Shown one piece after another: positions 22,251-34,166 of a DNA stretch of 64,000 bases. The stretch is from Histoplasma ohiense. Its lineage: Eukaryota > Ascomycota > Eurotiomycetes > Onygenales > Ajellomycetaceae. The translations under genes and the position numbers were made by a program. Under the pieces are notes generated by a model that was given only the letters and a program-made list of their open reading frames with translations, was not told the origin of the DNA and ran no database searches. The stretch spans positions 439,001 through 503,000 of the forward strand of contig JAEVHH010000005.1 of the NCBI GenBank assembly GCA_017607445.1, given 5' to 3'. Positions within the stretch are counted from its first letter, which is position 1; each line of letters starts with the position of its first letter.

Positions 22251-23625
22251 ATATGAGAAAATGGAGTTTGGTTTCTGATTTTTTTTTTATTTTTTATATA
22301 TTTTTACTTCGAAGAAGTTGTTTTCGTGCATTTCTCCTGGTATCCATGGATATATGTTTTTTTTAATGCCACACGCTTGCCCTCATTTTCGACCCCGTTC
22401 CCCTTCTTCTTGTCTTTTCTCCGGTTCTGGCTTCCGCTTGAGACTCGGAATGCACTGGTTCACTTTGTCCAGTCCCTTTGCCTTGTTTTGCACGAGCATT
22501 GCATTGCCCATTCCCCGTAGTGGGAAAGTTTCCGCAAATGAAACCTACGTTTCATATTTTTAACCAGCGGCGAGGCTGGAAATGAACACACATATTTATA
22601 TATTTGTATATTTACCCCAGCTTAAAACGAGCTGTGGAATGTTAGTACTATTCTTTCATGTGAGGATTTTTATTTATTTTTTTTATTTTCATTTTTGTTT
22701 TTGTTTCCATCAAAAGTCACATATCATGTATGAGGGGGATCACGGAAACCCAGGATGCCACTATGGCTTAAGCATGACACATGCACTATCTTTATGGATT
22801 ATTGCAAATGGATTGTAAATAAATGTACACGGAAGGTTGATATTAGGAGTGTATGAATAGATTCAACTGTTGTTAAAAGTGAACTTCAAAGAATCGAAAT
22901 TTCTAGCATTGGGATCAAAATCACACACCCCACACATACCATACAGTAAAGCATTCCCCTGCTAACGCCCAACTTGAATTCATTTCATTTCCCATCTCTC
23001 ATCATCACTTCGTAAAGCTCGTGTGTATGTACAGTATACCGTGATCATGCAGAGAGGAATCAGTCGTCGGAAATGTATTGTGGCCGGATAGACATACTTT
23101 CGTCCACCAGTGTCGAGTATATAAGACCCGCGTATGGATTGTATGGATATAAGAAGGATAAGAACTTTGGAGACGGTAAGTCAGTTTGATATATCTATTA
23201 GGGTTTCGAATAGAGCATACCCATACCTTATAATCAATAGACGTCTGCGGGTCGTCTGCGATGTGCCTTCAAGTTGGTGAACTCATTTGGACGTTTGTTT
23301 CACCGCGACCGACTCCTATGTCCATCTTCAAAATCCGTACCTTTGGAAAGAAATAATGTCCTGATCCTGATTTATCCCGCCCTTCCTCCGATAAAAACAA
23401 ATGCACCAAAAGATGACGTCAGAAGCTCTCCGCGCCCCAAACCCAGACCCGCAATATCAAAGTCAGCAATAAAACACGATCGGAACAAAAGTAAACAAAC
23501 AAATAGACAAAAATACTAAAAAGAAAAGAAAGAAAAGAAAGAGAACAGATCTCCGCAGCTACAGTGCATGCAGCAATATCCCCCCCTAACCTCTCCCCCC
23601 AAATTAAACCCCCTAAACTAACCCC
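22251..23625. other. intergenic region
   Basis: T-rich sequence just after the annexin stop is probably its 3' untranslated region. The rest shows no coding signal I can support. The two flanking genes are convergent. Confidence 0.6.
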
Positions 23626-24240
23626 TCAACCCCTTCTGCCTCTTCCCTCCCCCTCCCCATCCCCCTCTCCCTCTTCCCCACTCTCATTACCTCCATTCCA
23701 CAACCTCCCCACACTCTCCCGAACACTGAACCCGCCAAACAGCCAATCGTTCGCATGACGCCCGCAATGGTTCACAGTCCCCGACAGCCGCCGATTGTCG
23801 CTGAGGCTGCTGCCTCCGCTGCTCTTGCGTTTGGGATGGCTGAGAGGGTTCGAGTGGCGTTTGCGCATTACGTGGCTTCGTGTTGGAGTGGTAGGGGTGG
23901 TGGTGGTGATTGCTGTTGGGCTGGCGATGAAGGGTGCAGGGGATGTTGTGCGTTGGCCGGAGTGGGTGGTGCTGGTGGCAGTAGTGGTGGAGGATAGGTT
24001 GTCGCTATTGTTGGTTTCGGTGGTGGTTGCGCTGGAGGTGTCGATTGGGGATGGACACGGAGATTTGGAGCGGTAGCGGAACAAGCGGCGGGCTGGCGCT
24101 GTTTTTGTGGTGGTGGTGGTGGTTGTGGTGGCCATTATCGTCGCGGAGGCCTCGGTGTTTGGAGAGGCTGGTGATATGGCGGTTGTTTCCGATACCGTTT
24201 TTGCGGTTGAAACGGGTTTATCGTGCAATTTTTTCCACAT
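23626..24240 (-). CDS. small conserved fungal protein, 204 aa
   Basis: The sequence is mostly low complexity: a poly-Thr/Ser N-terminal two thirds and a Gly/Glu-rich tail. It contains one compact segment, CGRHANDWLFGGFSVRESV (about residues 158-176). That looks like a conserved core found in otherwise disordered fungal proteins. No enzyme motif or membrane span is visible. A second Met at residue 37, before a Thr run, could also be the start. The plus strand over this gene also reads open for long stretches because of the repetitive codons; those frames are shadows. Function unknown. Confidence 0.55.
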   Translation of the reverse strand: MWKKLHDKPVSTAKTVSETTAISPASPNTEASATIMATTTTTTTTKTAPARRLFRYRSKSPCPSPIDTSSATTTETNNSDNLSSTTTATSTTHSGQRTTSPAPFIASPTAITTTTPTTPTRSHVMRKRHSNPLSHPKRKSSGGSSLSDNRRLSGTVNHCGRHANDWLFGGFSVRESVGRLWNGGNESGEEGEGDGEGEGRGRRG

Positions 24241-26881
24241 TCGTCAGGTATCTTTGGAGAGGAGTATGGATAAGTGATTGTTATCGATTGGATTGCTCCT
24301 ATCGAAAGACTATATTTGATAGTTTTCAGCGCAAATTCAATTGCGGATCAGCAGCCAGCTTCGTCAAGAAGAGTGCTTTCGCTCGATATTTTTGGCCGGT
24401 GGCCAAAAAAGTAAGATAGCAATTCTACAGCTATCGTGTTCTTATGTGGGGTATCAAGTGCGGATGTATGATAACAATGCGTGGGATCTCAGATCTTGGG
24501 ACTGGAGATCATGAACCAAGGGAGAGACGAGACGCACTGCGTCGGTTGCTGGATAAGCTGATGTTAGGACAGGGCAGGCTATGTGATAGGACAGAAGGGT
24601 AGGGACACCGGAGTCAATTCTATTGCTCTGGTGTAACTATTTAATGTTTGTCTCGATCAACGGACGAAGAAGATGTATTATTAGAGACCAAGAAAGGCTG
24701 GATGAGAACAACAGAAAAAATAAATCAAAAACAAACAAACATACAGGAGATGCGGGGGGGAAGCGACGTATTTATCTTCATCCAGTATTATGATTCCACC
24801 TGGGACCGCATCTGCAAGCCCACATTCCATGATATGCACCATTGTCTCCATCCCGTGGGTCTCGGCTGCTTTCTTAGTTCCTCGGCGGGAACGCGGATTT
24901 GACAATCGCCAGGACTGAGTGGTTCCCCCCGTCACTCCGTGGCTACGGAGAGGAATAATTACTGATTAAATGCTGCTCCTCTAATTATTTTTCGAGGCAC
25001 TAAGTGAGTCGAGATGATGTAGTCGGTCGGCCGCTCCGCGGCCCGGGATCGTCAACCTGGGTTGACCAAAAGTCATTCCATTTGGGGCTCTAGACAGCCT
25101 GGCAGAGCAACAGTTCGATCACGACGTTCTCGCCCTACCTCGTCGAACCACTTAAATGTCACCGACAGAGCCATCTCCTTCCTACCTGCCCAAGCATTGT
25201 AATTTGTCACCATGAACCCATGAATCGAAAGCAGAGTGTTTGGAAAATCCCTAACACGCAAGTTGGGCCAAGTCATCGATGTTGTGAAAAAATATGCTCT
25301 GCGAAATGGGGACTGATAGCGGCGGGGCAGATGGCCAATTGGCATCCAGATTGGGAACGGGATCAGTGGACTGACCAATTTTGGCTGTTGATTCTGGCCA
25401 AATTCGGCTGCATATGGGCTGCATATGGGCACCAATGCATGCAAGGTCCAATCCAAGATGACTTTGCCCGTCGCTTACTGACGATGACGAGGTTTTGCGA
25501 GTGCTGGGCATATGCCGCGACTACCAGCAATTTCCCACATAAGCTACCCAAATCAAAGTCCCAGTTGCCTTTTTCCGCTTTTCTGGGCTTGTCTGCTAGA
25601 TCGTATTATTTCTCTTGGCTCATGAATGAGTTGATGTATTTTCCCGAGGAGATTTCTCCGCGTGCCAGCCGTGGTAATATGTATGTAAGAATCATCGGGC
25701 CGGGACGGCATATAATCCCGTTGAACTGTCTGTCTTAAAACAGTCCTTCCGGCATCACATCGGAATCCGATTTGTGAAATGATTCAACGGGGGATGATTC
25801 ATCACCCACTTTTGTGGCTGCCGAAACGGCCAGTAACATCTCGGGGATTGGCGGCTCAATCTTCTCAAGTGACTGCAGCAACTGCCAATAACTATGACGA
25901 TGACCCATGATCCAGGGATGTTTATCTCGTTGTGGGCCAGATTGATGATTCCCCCCAATGAGTTTCGTTCTCACAAAGCCATCCTTGTCACCGCCATTGG
26001 GGCCATACCCCCACTTAGTGCGGCAAAAGTGGTTCACATCAGTCCCTTCTGGCGCCCTTCTGGAAGACATCATGGCTTGTTCGGTACCCTCCCATTCGCT
26101 AAGGCCCCTGGTAAAAGCGGCCTGACAAGGCACTCCGCATCCTATCTTGGTCAAGATCAGCCCGGCTTGCTCGCATACCGCTTGTTTTTGAATCACACAG
26201 ATTTGAACACTGGCCCGGACCCTTGATGACGTCTCCCAGTCTCCGCAAGGATCTGGCCAACTTTGTTATCTTGTCTATTTGGAACAGCCTCCTGTTGAAA
26301 ACATTTCCATGAAGCATCGGTCACAATATAGGTGCCAGAAGAGTGCTGGACAAGCCACTCGCATTTCTTCCGGATTGTAGGACATATTGAAACAGTGTTG
26401 ATATCAATCAGACATTTTCGAAGCGTAACGAGGGGGACTTCCATCTATTCCACGGCCGTACTAGCCTTAGTTGGTTGCCAGTACCACGTTCTCAGATTGC
26501 CAATCAGATTTCCGGCCGGGGATAGACAACTGTACGGTCCCGGGACTCGATCTTGCGGTATCTCCGGTTCTGAAGGAGCTGTTGATACAAGACGGCCCTC
26601 GGCAAGCGAGCCTCGCTAAACGTTGGATGGAACATTCCGAGGTTCCAAGGTTCCAAGACTCTTGGCGCCTTCCCGCCCTGGATCCATGGGCACTTTCCGC
26701 CGTCAGGTGATTTTCAGCCGCGCCGCGCCAAGGAACTAAAACTGACAGTGTCCATCCATGGTTGGATCCTGGTCAATCCCAGTAGTACGCTGTATGTGTC
26801 AATGGGGCTATTTTTTTTTTTTTTGATCATGCTTCTCCCATTGGCCGCGGAGATAGCTGTGACGGAGTAAGAGCCAAGAAA

Positions 26882-26911
26882 CCGCGGAGTCCTCCGCGGA
26901 GTCCTCCGCGG
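26882..26911. repeat. 12-bp tandem repeat, about 2.5 copies
   Basis: The unit is CCGCGGAGTCCT. Each copy contains the SacII palindrome CCGCGG, giving three evenly spaced palindromes 12 bp apart. Confidence 0.8.
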
Positions 26912-27271
26912 CAGTGTCTTCCGCTGTTTGGTGTTTACTGGGTATACACGACTCCGTGAATCTAACTACGTACATCGACGATGGATGTTTTGTGGATTAA
27001 ATCGCGTTGTCCCGTCCAGTGGTAACAAAGAAATAATGTGATCATTGAATGTGAAAGCCTCATTCCATTGAAATACCAGTTGGAGATATCCTATTAATTA
27101 ATGAGTGTTGGAAATGAATGAGGCGAACAAAAAACAAAAATTTCCCGCTGCGGCTCTTTCCTTCCAGAGTGAGAATGGTTCGAGTACTACAGAGTATTAA
27201 AAATTAAATCAGCAGATCCCTAATTCGCGCTCGCCCATCATCTCAGTGACCTGGCCCTGGTCCCATCGAGC

Positions 27272-27303
27272 CGTCCTTTCGCCGTCCTTTCGCCGTCCTT
27301 TCC
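27272..27303. repeat. 11-bp tandem repeat, three copies
   Basis: The unit is GCCGTCCTTTC, in pyrimidine-rich DNA beyond the 3' end of the velvet-like gene. Confidence 0.75.
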
Positions 27304-27470
27304 TTCCACAAGTCCCTTCTCCTTAACCTTCCTTGCCATTCCATTGTCGGATGTCCGTCAGTGAGTGGTATGCAACCTTCTCTTGATAGCTTCCTCCATT
27401 TCATTCGCCGTCATATTAAGGGACTGATAATTGTCCCGAAGGAATCCGATCTCAGCCGGTGCTGCGTTAA

Positions 27471-28016
27471 TTAGGTTAGCTCAACGCTCTTGTTCTCCCA
27501 TGCATAGTTCGATCGATATGGCGGACGAATAAATGTTTCTCTTCCTTTTCCTGCGTAAAGTGAATAAGAGGAAATAAATGAGCACTCACAATATTTATGG
27601 ATCTCTGGAGAGCCTTCCTCCACGTCAACTCTAACATCAAGATGGACCATTATATCTCTGACATTGGGATCGCCAAGCATGCTAAACACCCCATGTACAG
27701 ATAAGAAGAAGCCTCCCGTAGAATCGATGTGGACATCCGGAAATACTGCCCGAAACTGAAAGTTTTGGCCATCATCTATAGGCACGAGAGCCGTTGATAA
27801 TTCCACCTCATATTCTTCAGGCCCAGGGTCGATTCCCTTCCAGATATTCAATTTTGCTTGACTGGCTCTGATGTGTTGTCTTACGACCTCTGGATGCAAG
27901 TGAGAAACAACATCAAATGTAGCCACGATGGGCCAGCTCATGCGTTGACCCGGAGAGGTTCGCAATGGAGGTTGGATATCGAATCTCATGTTGACGTCGA
28001 AATAGCGCTGTGTCAT
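27471..28016 (-). CDS. short velvet-like domain protein
   Basis: 181 aa as drawn. The layout resembles a small velvet domain. It has an opening FDIQPPLRTSPGQ followed by a Pro-Ile-Val strand, a central variable loop, and a FPDVHIDSTGGFFLSVHGVF segment matching the FPDLS..TPG.YRLRF.. strand pair of velvet proteins. Velvet regulators are fungal DNA-binding and dimerising proteins that control development and secondary metabolism. This short form may be a relative without the DNA-binding stretch. The 5' end is uncertain: an acceptor-like CTTCCAG lies just upstream in frame (VPQTPIGN precedes the Met), so a first exon may be missing. The C-terminal 45 residues may contain an unrecognised short intron (GTGAGT...CGCAG). 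Confidence 0.5.
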   Translation of the reverse strand: MTQRYFDVNMRFDIQPPLRTSPGQRMSWPIVATFDVVSHLHPEVVRQHIRASQAKLNIWKGIDPGPEEYEVELSTALVPIDDGQNFQFRAVFPDVHIDSTGGFFLSVHGVFSMLGDPNVRDIMVHLDVRVDVEEGSPEIHKYCECSFISSYSLYAGKGRETFIRPPYRSNYAWENKSVELT

Positions 28017-29867
28017 GTTTCCTATGGGGGTTTGCGGGACCTGGAAGAGGACGGTGGAATAAGTTGATTTTAGATAGCGATTCGAACTTGATTTGAATGA
28101 AAATGGGTAACAATAGGATTTGTGATGCAGATACTACAGATTGTCCTCAAGCGAAGGGACACAGGTGGGTTCTTATATATCCCGTCAGGAAGAAAGATTG
28201 GGAGATTGCCCCGGGCCTATCTCCGCAAATGTCTCTTGGAGACTGCGAAACGTAGTTGATAGTACCGCTTCATTGAGTCTGTAGGCCCAGCGTTGTCCCG
28301 GCAAGCTTGATTGTGCCAGTTGCCTCTCCCGTTGATCGCTCGCAGCGTTGTCCCAATAGGTTTCACCCGTCATGGACGGGCCAGAGAAGCGCAGGCAAAA
28401 GCAAACGCCGGAAATATAGAAACATGAAGCCAAAAGCCCCATCCCGCTTTGACTCTGTCCAGCAGACTTTTGGGAGCTCATCGAAAAGAGAAAAAGCAAA
28501 GGAAAAGGAAAGAAAATATGTTATATATGATATATAAACACCAATTTTGCACAGCATGACCTGCTCTGGCAGATACGTAATTTCAGCATCTTGTCATTGA
28601 AGAAGATATGAAACCAACGAGATCGCGTTGAGGGGGAAGAGAGGAATGAAGAGAAGGATGAAAAGGGTTCTCTCTCCTCAATTCCGAGCAAAATGCGAAG
28701 ACAGGACTTTTCCTGTTGGATATCTGCCAGAGTCCTGCTCTCAGGGATGGGGGTTAAAGTTCAAGGAGGAGGATGTCGAAAGAATTAAATGGTTGCATCC
28801 TGCAATGGACGTTTGATGTACAGTGCCATTCAAGATCGACAGTTCCTCCAGTTCATATTCCACTTGAAAGAGGGTGGATAAATCCGTGCCTCCTAGTAGA
28901 AAGATATGGGGAAGGTCTATTAGAACCGGTCCAGGATTCCGTCGAAGGATTTTTTTGGGGCGTTTGCAGCTGTGGCTGGCTTATTAATAACTAATTCGGC
29001 CGGAAAAACCCTTTCGCAACTGAAGCACAAAAAAGAAACTTGCAGAATTGGATATATGGAGAATTCCCCTATCCAACAGGCCTTTAAGTTCATAATTTTA
29101 TTCCTTGGAATTCATCTCTGTCAATCACGGTCTTTTTAACGAAATATGCAGAGTCTGGTGGGTCTGGTAGTTATATGAAGGATCGATCCCACAAGAAAAT
29201 CTTTCCAAACAGACGTGGCGGAAACATAGCCGCAGCACAAGAAACCTCAAATTCCACTTTCCAAATGGCAGGGCAAGACATCCACTGCACGGCTTCTACT
29301 GTCCCTTCCACGGTGTCCTGGCGGGCATTGGCGTGGAAGGCAGAATTCTCCCACGCCTGTCGCAGGAGGCTCTTTCTCTGGGCCAATGTCGCCGGCTAGA
29401 CATATCAACATGTTCTCCAAGCCCGTGTTCTGAACGGGTGCTGCCAATCGTTTACTCTCGTTCATTCATTCATAGTATATCATACTGGCTCATGCGGTCT
29501 TGCTGCTTTCTACTCCCCCTTGTCGAGTGCAAACCGTGTGTCCTAACTGCTGCGCATGCGCCGTCATTGCACTTGTCTAAAATCATACGGTTTATGTCGC
29601 GCAATCACCTCTAGGCGGATTTATCAGGAGATTGTCGTTGATTTTGTCATTGCCCCTTTACCTCTTGCGCCCAGATCGTCCTCAGAATCGGCTAGCTTTT
29701 CGAGCTCGGTTGAAGGACTATCTATGTCAGCTCACTTTGTCGATACTCGTACTCATGCATCATATCACATCAGGTATCTCTCGATACCTCCGTTTCGTAT
29801 CGACTGTCCAATCCCACTAGAGAGGTTGCTTTGCTTTGCTCTCTCGACGTATCAGGAATAAAAACAT
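28017..29867. other. intergenic region between divergent genes
   Basis: Probably the promoters of the velvet-like gene and the membrane-protein gene. A minus-strand frame at 28185-28499 has reasonable composition and could be a small gene or an upstream exon of the velvet-like gene, but I cannot connect it by splicing. Confidence 0.5.
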
Positions 29868-32549
29868 ATGCTATTCCTAGACCATGGATTCCGGCGTTTG
29901 TGGCTTAAAAAACTCATGTACTTGAATCTGTATGTCCTTGGCGAAATTCGACTAAACAGGTCACGTCCAAGAGGACGGGGTTGTTGGCCAAGCTACGGCA
30001 AAAATATGGCACCTATTTATAAGCCCACTCTTCAGATAAGGCAGACGCACGTCCTACCTCCTCGTCCGGCCAATGGTCCTCTTGGTGGAGCTATGCCAGT
30101 ATCAAGCTCCTTTCGCTGGAAAACGTTGCTATGGCTCATGATTGCTACGTTTTGTATCTTCATACTTACGGTTTATATCTGGAAATTTGGGGCATTTCTC
30201 CGCCACTTCACTAGGCATAGGATCTTGGATGGGAATCCAAAGTCCACTCGCTATGCGAAAACTTGGCACGGTTGGGTGCCTTTGGATGATCACGAGACGA
30301 AGAGAGCTCGGAGGCAAAAGCGGTTCAAGAAATTTCGCCGATCGGTAGCGTGGAAATCGTCCCATGCTGATTATAACAGGGTGTGGTGGGATCCAAAGGG
30401 GGCTGCGGTAAAACAGCACTTCGAGGATCAAAAAGAAATTCGCTGGCTTCGTCGTTGGCTGAAAAGCCATGAACACCGAAAAGTAGACCTGATATCCAAA
30501 GCCCATGCTAGGGGCCGGGGAACGGGTGAACCAGACGCAAACAAGATGCGAAAGCCAGGGTTGCGACATTCGATGAAAATTTCGTCACAGGTTGTGAAGT
30601 TTCGGAAGCGCCCATTACGCAGTAGACTACCGTTATTCTTAGATGGTCATAGTGACAACATGATCCCATCAATCATATATAATAGTTTCACTCGAGTTTC
30701 TGCAAAAAAAGCTCCTCCTTATCCAGCTCTAAATTCTCGGACGAGGAGTCGACAAAAACCAACACTTGATTTCCCGCATACCGAATTAAGACGATGCACC
30801 TCTCTATCTCATCTTCCTCCAAGTTTGAGCATTGCTGATATAAGGTTCGCACCCGAAGTTCGCAGGAAGGCAGTCTCGGAAGCCCCTCAAGGTAATGCAA
30901 TCCCTTCGACGCTTTTTCCAACACTGTATGACGCTCGTCTTCGAAGATTCATACCCTCCGGCGAATGGCAAAATGATCTCAGGGGCCCTCAAACTGCGGT
31001 AACCGCGGAAAAATCGCTTAGTTGGAAATATAAGGCGTGGGCCGCGAAAATGCAAATCCACACTTTTGGGCAAAGTCCCCCTTGCCTTCACGGTCTGATT
31101 GGGCGACCTGGCAGTCCACTGTCCGCTATCCTGAAGTCTATCAGCTCTTCGGGCCATTATTCCGAGTTTTCGGATCATTATAGCCATATGCCAATGCATA
31201 AACATGACTGCAAGTCAGACACAGCCGGTATTAACCCTTATGGACCCTCAGCGCTGTCCCGGCTCGCCCCTCGTATACAACGTAGAGCTCCCCCAAGGGT
31301 CCATGTATCAGCCACTTCCGACGCTTCCCTAGATACCGCTTCTGTGGATGGCAATATGGACGTAGGCAGATCACTTCTTGCCCAAAATATAAATCAAATC
31401 AAAGGACATGTCCAGCAACAACCATTATTATCTCAGGCAGAAGCCGAAACCTCTGCAAGACGACCGCTTCATCCCATGCAGAACAAGGCTATTTCATTCC
31501 AGCTCCCTAAAAACCCTCAGAACCCAAAGAAGGAATCATGGCAAAGCACACCGTCTCGATTGAGTGATTATGAAATCCAGTTAATCTACGACCTAGATTG
31601 CCGACTCGAATGGCTCTCAAGTGAAGTTGAGCCTGGTCGCAAGCCGTTCCATTTTCTGTTGCTCGCCAACCATTGGCTAAACAGAGCTACCTGGATTGTT
31701 CTGGATCCTGTTTCGAGAGTTCCACCTGCAGAGCGAAGGACATATGGAGACCCCAGGTTCAATCGCCCCTTCACTGAGCCCCGCGGGGATACTGTTAAGC
31801 AGAAATATCCTGTTCAAGGCCTTGTGAAATTAGATGCTCCCCGACTAGATTCATGGAGAATGGCGGTTAATGGAGCAAGGAAATCGACAGGTGTAAAAGA
31901 ACTTTTAAAAGCAGCTGAACTATTCGATGGCTCAGTAGACGAAACCCCAGACGCTGCCTTTGATCCCGCGAGCTGGATTCTTCGAAAACCTCCACAGGGA
32001 TATGAACGGTCAAAAAAACAAGGGGAGGTCTACTACGAAGGAATGGGTGGATGGTGGGAAAAGCTAGAAGACTGGCAGAACGTCTGCCGAGCGTACCGGG
32101 CGCGGAAAATCATTTGCGAAGGGGGAGCTAATAGACGGAGAATAAGGGAGGTGGCAAGGAAAGCTATCGGACCGTATCGCAAAGTGGTGAAAAGATGGAA
32201 TCAAGGCCCGAGCGCTCATCTGAAGGCGAAGCGAAGGGAGGAACAACCCGCCGCCAGCGAAATGAGACAGGTAATGTCTGGGAGCGGCTTTATCCCGCGG
32301 CAGCGCCGTCGTCGGCACGACGATAGTCACAGGCGGCCAACAATAGCTGGGTTAGCTTTAGGCACGTCAGGGAACAGTTGCTTGTCTGTTTCGCGATCTA
32401 CTGGGGCTTTTTCTGGAGAATCGGCACGCAACCATCCGCTAATGGGGGGTTCATGTGCAGTGGATGGCAGCTGCATGTCCGCCGCAGCTGTAGAGGTACA
32501 GCGGCAGGCGGATATTCCGCTTGATCACCCAAAGCAGGGCACAGGGTGA
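29868..32549 (+). CDS. large single-span membrane protein, conserved fungal hypothetical
   Basis: 893 aa in one exon. One strong transmembrane segment (LLWLMIATFCIFILTVYIW, about residues 87-105) is followed by a very basic Arg/Lys/Trp-rich stretch, so the long C-terminal part probably faces the cytosol or nucleoplasm. RYAKTWHGWVPLD (about 127-139) comes just after the membrane. A compact block near residues 565-645 (YDLDCRLEWLSSE...FHFLLLANHWLNRATWIV...YGDPRFN) looks like the conserved core of an otherwise variable fungal family. No catalytic motif is recognised. The Met at 30006 (MAPIYKPTLQ) is a likelier start than 29868, because the preceding 46 residues look unconstrained. Function unknown. 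Confidence 0.7.
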   Translation: MLFLDHGFRRLWLKKLMYLNLYVLGEIRLNRSRPRGRGCWPSYGKNMAPIYKPTLQIRQTHVLPPRPANGPLGGAMPVSSSFRWKTLLWLMIATFCIFILTVYIWKFGAFLRHFTRHRILDGNPKSTRYAKTWHGWVPLDDHETKRARRQKRFKKFRRSVAWKSSHADYNRVWWDPKGAAVKQHFEDQKEIRWLRRWLKSHEHRKVDLISKAHARGRGTGEPDANKMRKPGLRHSMKISSQVVKFRKRPLRSRLPLFLDGHSDNMIPSIIYNSFTRVSAKKAPPYPALNSRTRSRQKPTLDFPHTELRRCTSLSHLPPSLSIADIRFAPEVRRKAVSEAPQGNAIPSTLFPTLYDARLRRFIPSGEWQNDLRGPQTAVTAEKSLSWKYKAWAAKMQIHTFGQSPPCLHGLIGRPGSPLSAILKSISSSGHYSEFSDHYSHMPMHKHDCKSDTAGINPYGPSALSRLAPRIQRRAPPRVHVSATSDASLDTASVDGNMDVGRSLLAQNINQIKGHVQQQPLLSQAEAETSARRPLHPMQNKAISFQLPKNPQNPKKESWQSTPSRLSDYEIQLIYDLDCRLEWLSSEVEPGRKPFHFLLLANHWLNRATWIVLDPVSRVPPAERRTYGDPRFNRPFTEPRGDTVKQKYPVQGLVKLDAPRLDSWRMAVNGARKSTGVKELLKAAELFDGSVDETPDAAFDPASWILRKPPQGYERSKKQGEVYYEGMGGWWEKLEDWQNVCRAYRARKIICEGGANRRRIREVARKAIGPYRKVVKRWNQGPSAHLKAKRREEQPAASEMRQVMSGSGFIPRQRRRRHDDSHRRPTIAGLALGTSGNSCLSVSRSTGAFSGESARNHPLMGGSCAVDGSCMSAAAVEVQRQADIPLDHPKQGTG

Positions 32550-33176
32550 CGGTCAGCTAGGAATGCTAGGAGCGCTTAATTAATTAATTGCCTTTGTTGT
32601 TGCTGTTGGAAATGTGTGGTGGACGCTGGTACCAATACTTTCGTTTCTTTGTGGTTTTCCAGCCCGGTTTAGAATATTTGGATCTTGTATTGTGCAGTAC
32701 TGTGCATTCTAATAATATCATTCCTTGATCTTCTAGACGTTTGGGTCTATGGACACCCTTCTTCTGTGGGACTCTCACATACAACAACATAAGATAGAAG
32801 TGGGTATCTGGGAGAAGCTCAATAAAGATCATCATAATATCAAATTTGACCGATTACTCCTATACGCTCTAAACTAAAACTCGCCCGTTCTCCCCTAACT
32901 TGGACAGATCGCAAGGGGTAGAAAAGAATGAAACTCCAAAATAAAGAAAGGAAATGACACTCTAAAATTTATAGTACATGATATAAATCAAGGCTTATTT
33001 CGCTCCTCCCTATCCCTTCCAGATAGAAAAAGTAGGGAGAGTAGCATGAAGCATGATCCAGGGCAAATGCTGGTATTAAGCAGCCCCAAACGCGAACCGT
33101 ATCGGTACCTATAACGTGCATGTACGCCATGAGGACGAATATAACGACACGAATATGGAATGGGACGTGTGGGCGT
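32550..33176. other. intergenic region
   Basis: 3' flanks of two convergent genes. A basic 83-codon frame on the minus strand (32584-32835) has no motif I know and is not called. Confidence 0.55.
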
Positions 33177-33858
33177 TTAGAAACCCGGAGGATTGACTCG
33201 TTGGCTGACTCGTGTCCATTTGGGAAGTTCTGTGATGGGCCACCGATTGGTTAGCACCGTGGTTCAAAAAAGCAGACATTACAGAAAATATAAGCCAGTT
33301 TGGCACATTAAAAAGAGGTCGCGAAGCAAATCTAATATTTTTGCTTCTGTTTTCTGCTTTTCTGGATATATCCATGGGCTCCAATCCAAGCAATAGAATA
33401 AAGCTAATGTCGAAACCCAAGGACACTGAGGAGAAGCAAAATCATCCAAAAGAGAGCGGCAACAAAGGAACGGCATGAAGCATACTGTGTATCCCCTTCC
33501 GGTACTTCTTCTCTTTCCGATCGAAGATCGTATATTTATCCTTCGGCAGCATCTCCTCCTCGCGGGGCATTTCTTCAAACCACCGGGTCACAGCCTTGCT
33601 GGTCATGCCATTCCGTTCTAATGCGGCACTGACGGTGTCGACAACCTTATCGACGGCCCGCAGCCGTTTACGTTGGCGAGCTTTTTGGGGAGCAGAGAGG
33701 CGCCAGGGGATTTTCCTGTTTGAATAGACGACGGGTTTGAGTTAGTTGGTGCTTGGTTGAGGTGTGAAGTGGGCGGGTTCAATTGGATGCAGCGGGCTTG
33801 TCAGGAAGTCACAATACCAGAGAAGACCCCCCATGACAGGGGATGTTGGCTTGAACAT
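33177..33858 (-). CDS. mitochondrial large-subunit ribosomal protein L31 (mL60 family)
   Basis: A three-exon gene too fragmented to show as a long open frame. Exons are 33818-33858 (41 nt), 33486-33715 (230 nt) and 33177-33229 (53 nt), totalling 107 aa. Splicing gives MFKPTSPVMGGLLW then KIPWRLSAPQKARQRKRLRAVD, a middle with LPKDKYTIFDRK and RKGIH, and the ending KLPKWTRVSQRVNPPGF. This matches fungal Mrpl31 throughout in length and order (GGLLWKIPWR, PKDKYWIF, IHKLPKWT, NP.F). Both introns have GT and CAG ends, and both phases close exactly. The protein is a structural part of the mitochondrial 54S subunit. It is transcribed divergently from tafazzin, whose ATG is 308 bp away. Confidence 0.9.
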
Positions 33859-34166
33859 CTTCAATGTTCAATGAGCGGTACTTGCGTCGTCTGCTTATCC
33901 CGAGCATTCCTGTTTGAAGGATCAAAAGAAGTTTTGCGGGAAAAAGCTTGTGGCCCGTGCATTTTCCTTTTCGGGACACTTGCGCCAAACCTGGCTTTTT
34001 CGGACTCAAAAAAACAACCTTTTCTTTTTATATCACTTGAAGCTCTACATCTTTTTTAACCACCTTTGTTTTTTATTACTCCCTAGCATAGGCTTCTTCC
34101 TGTACATATATTATCCCATACCTATGCGCATCTTCTCAATGGAAAGGTACTGATTGCATTGCCCTG
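33859..34166. promoter_or_regulatory. shared divergent promoter of L31 and tafazzin
   Basis: 308 bp between the two start codons, with mixed T-rich and A-rich tracts. Both products act in mitochondria, so co-regulation is plausible. No specific factor site is recognised. Confidence 0.6.

Larger units (their letters stand above)
24241..27470. other. gene-free stretch
   Basis: Mixed composition with many short overlapping frames on both strands (longest about 170 codons) but no recognisable domain, so I support no gene. Short tandem repeats are present at 26882-26911 (12-bp CCGCGGAGTCCT unit) and 27272-27303 (11-bp GCCGTCCTTTC unit). Confidence 0.5.
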
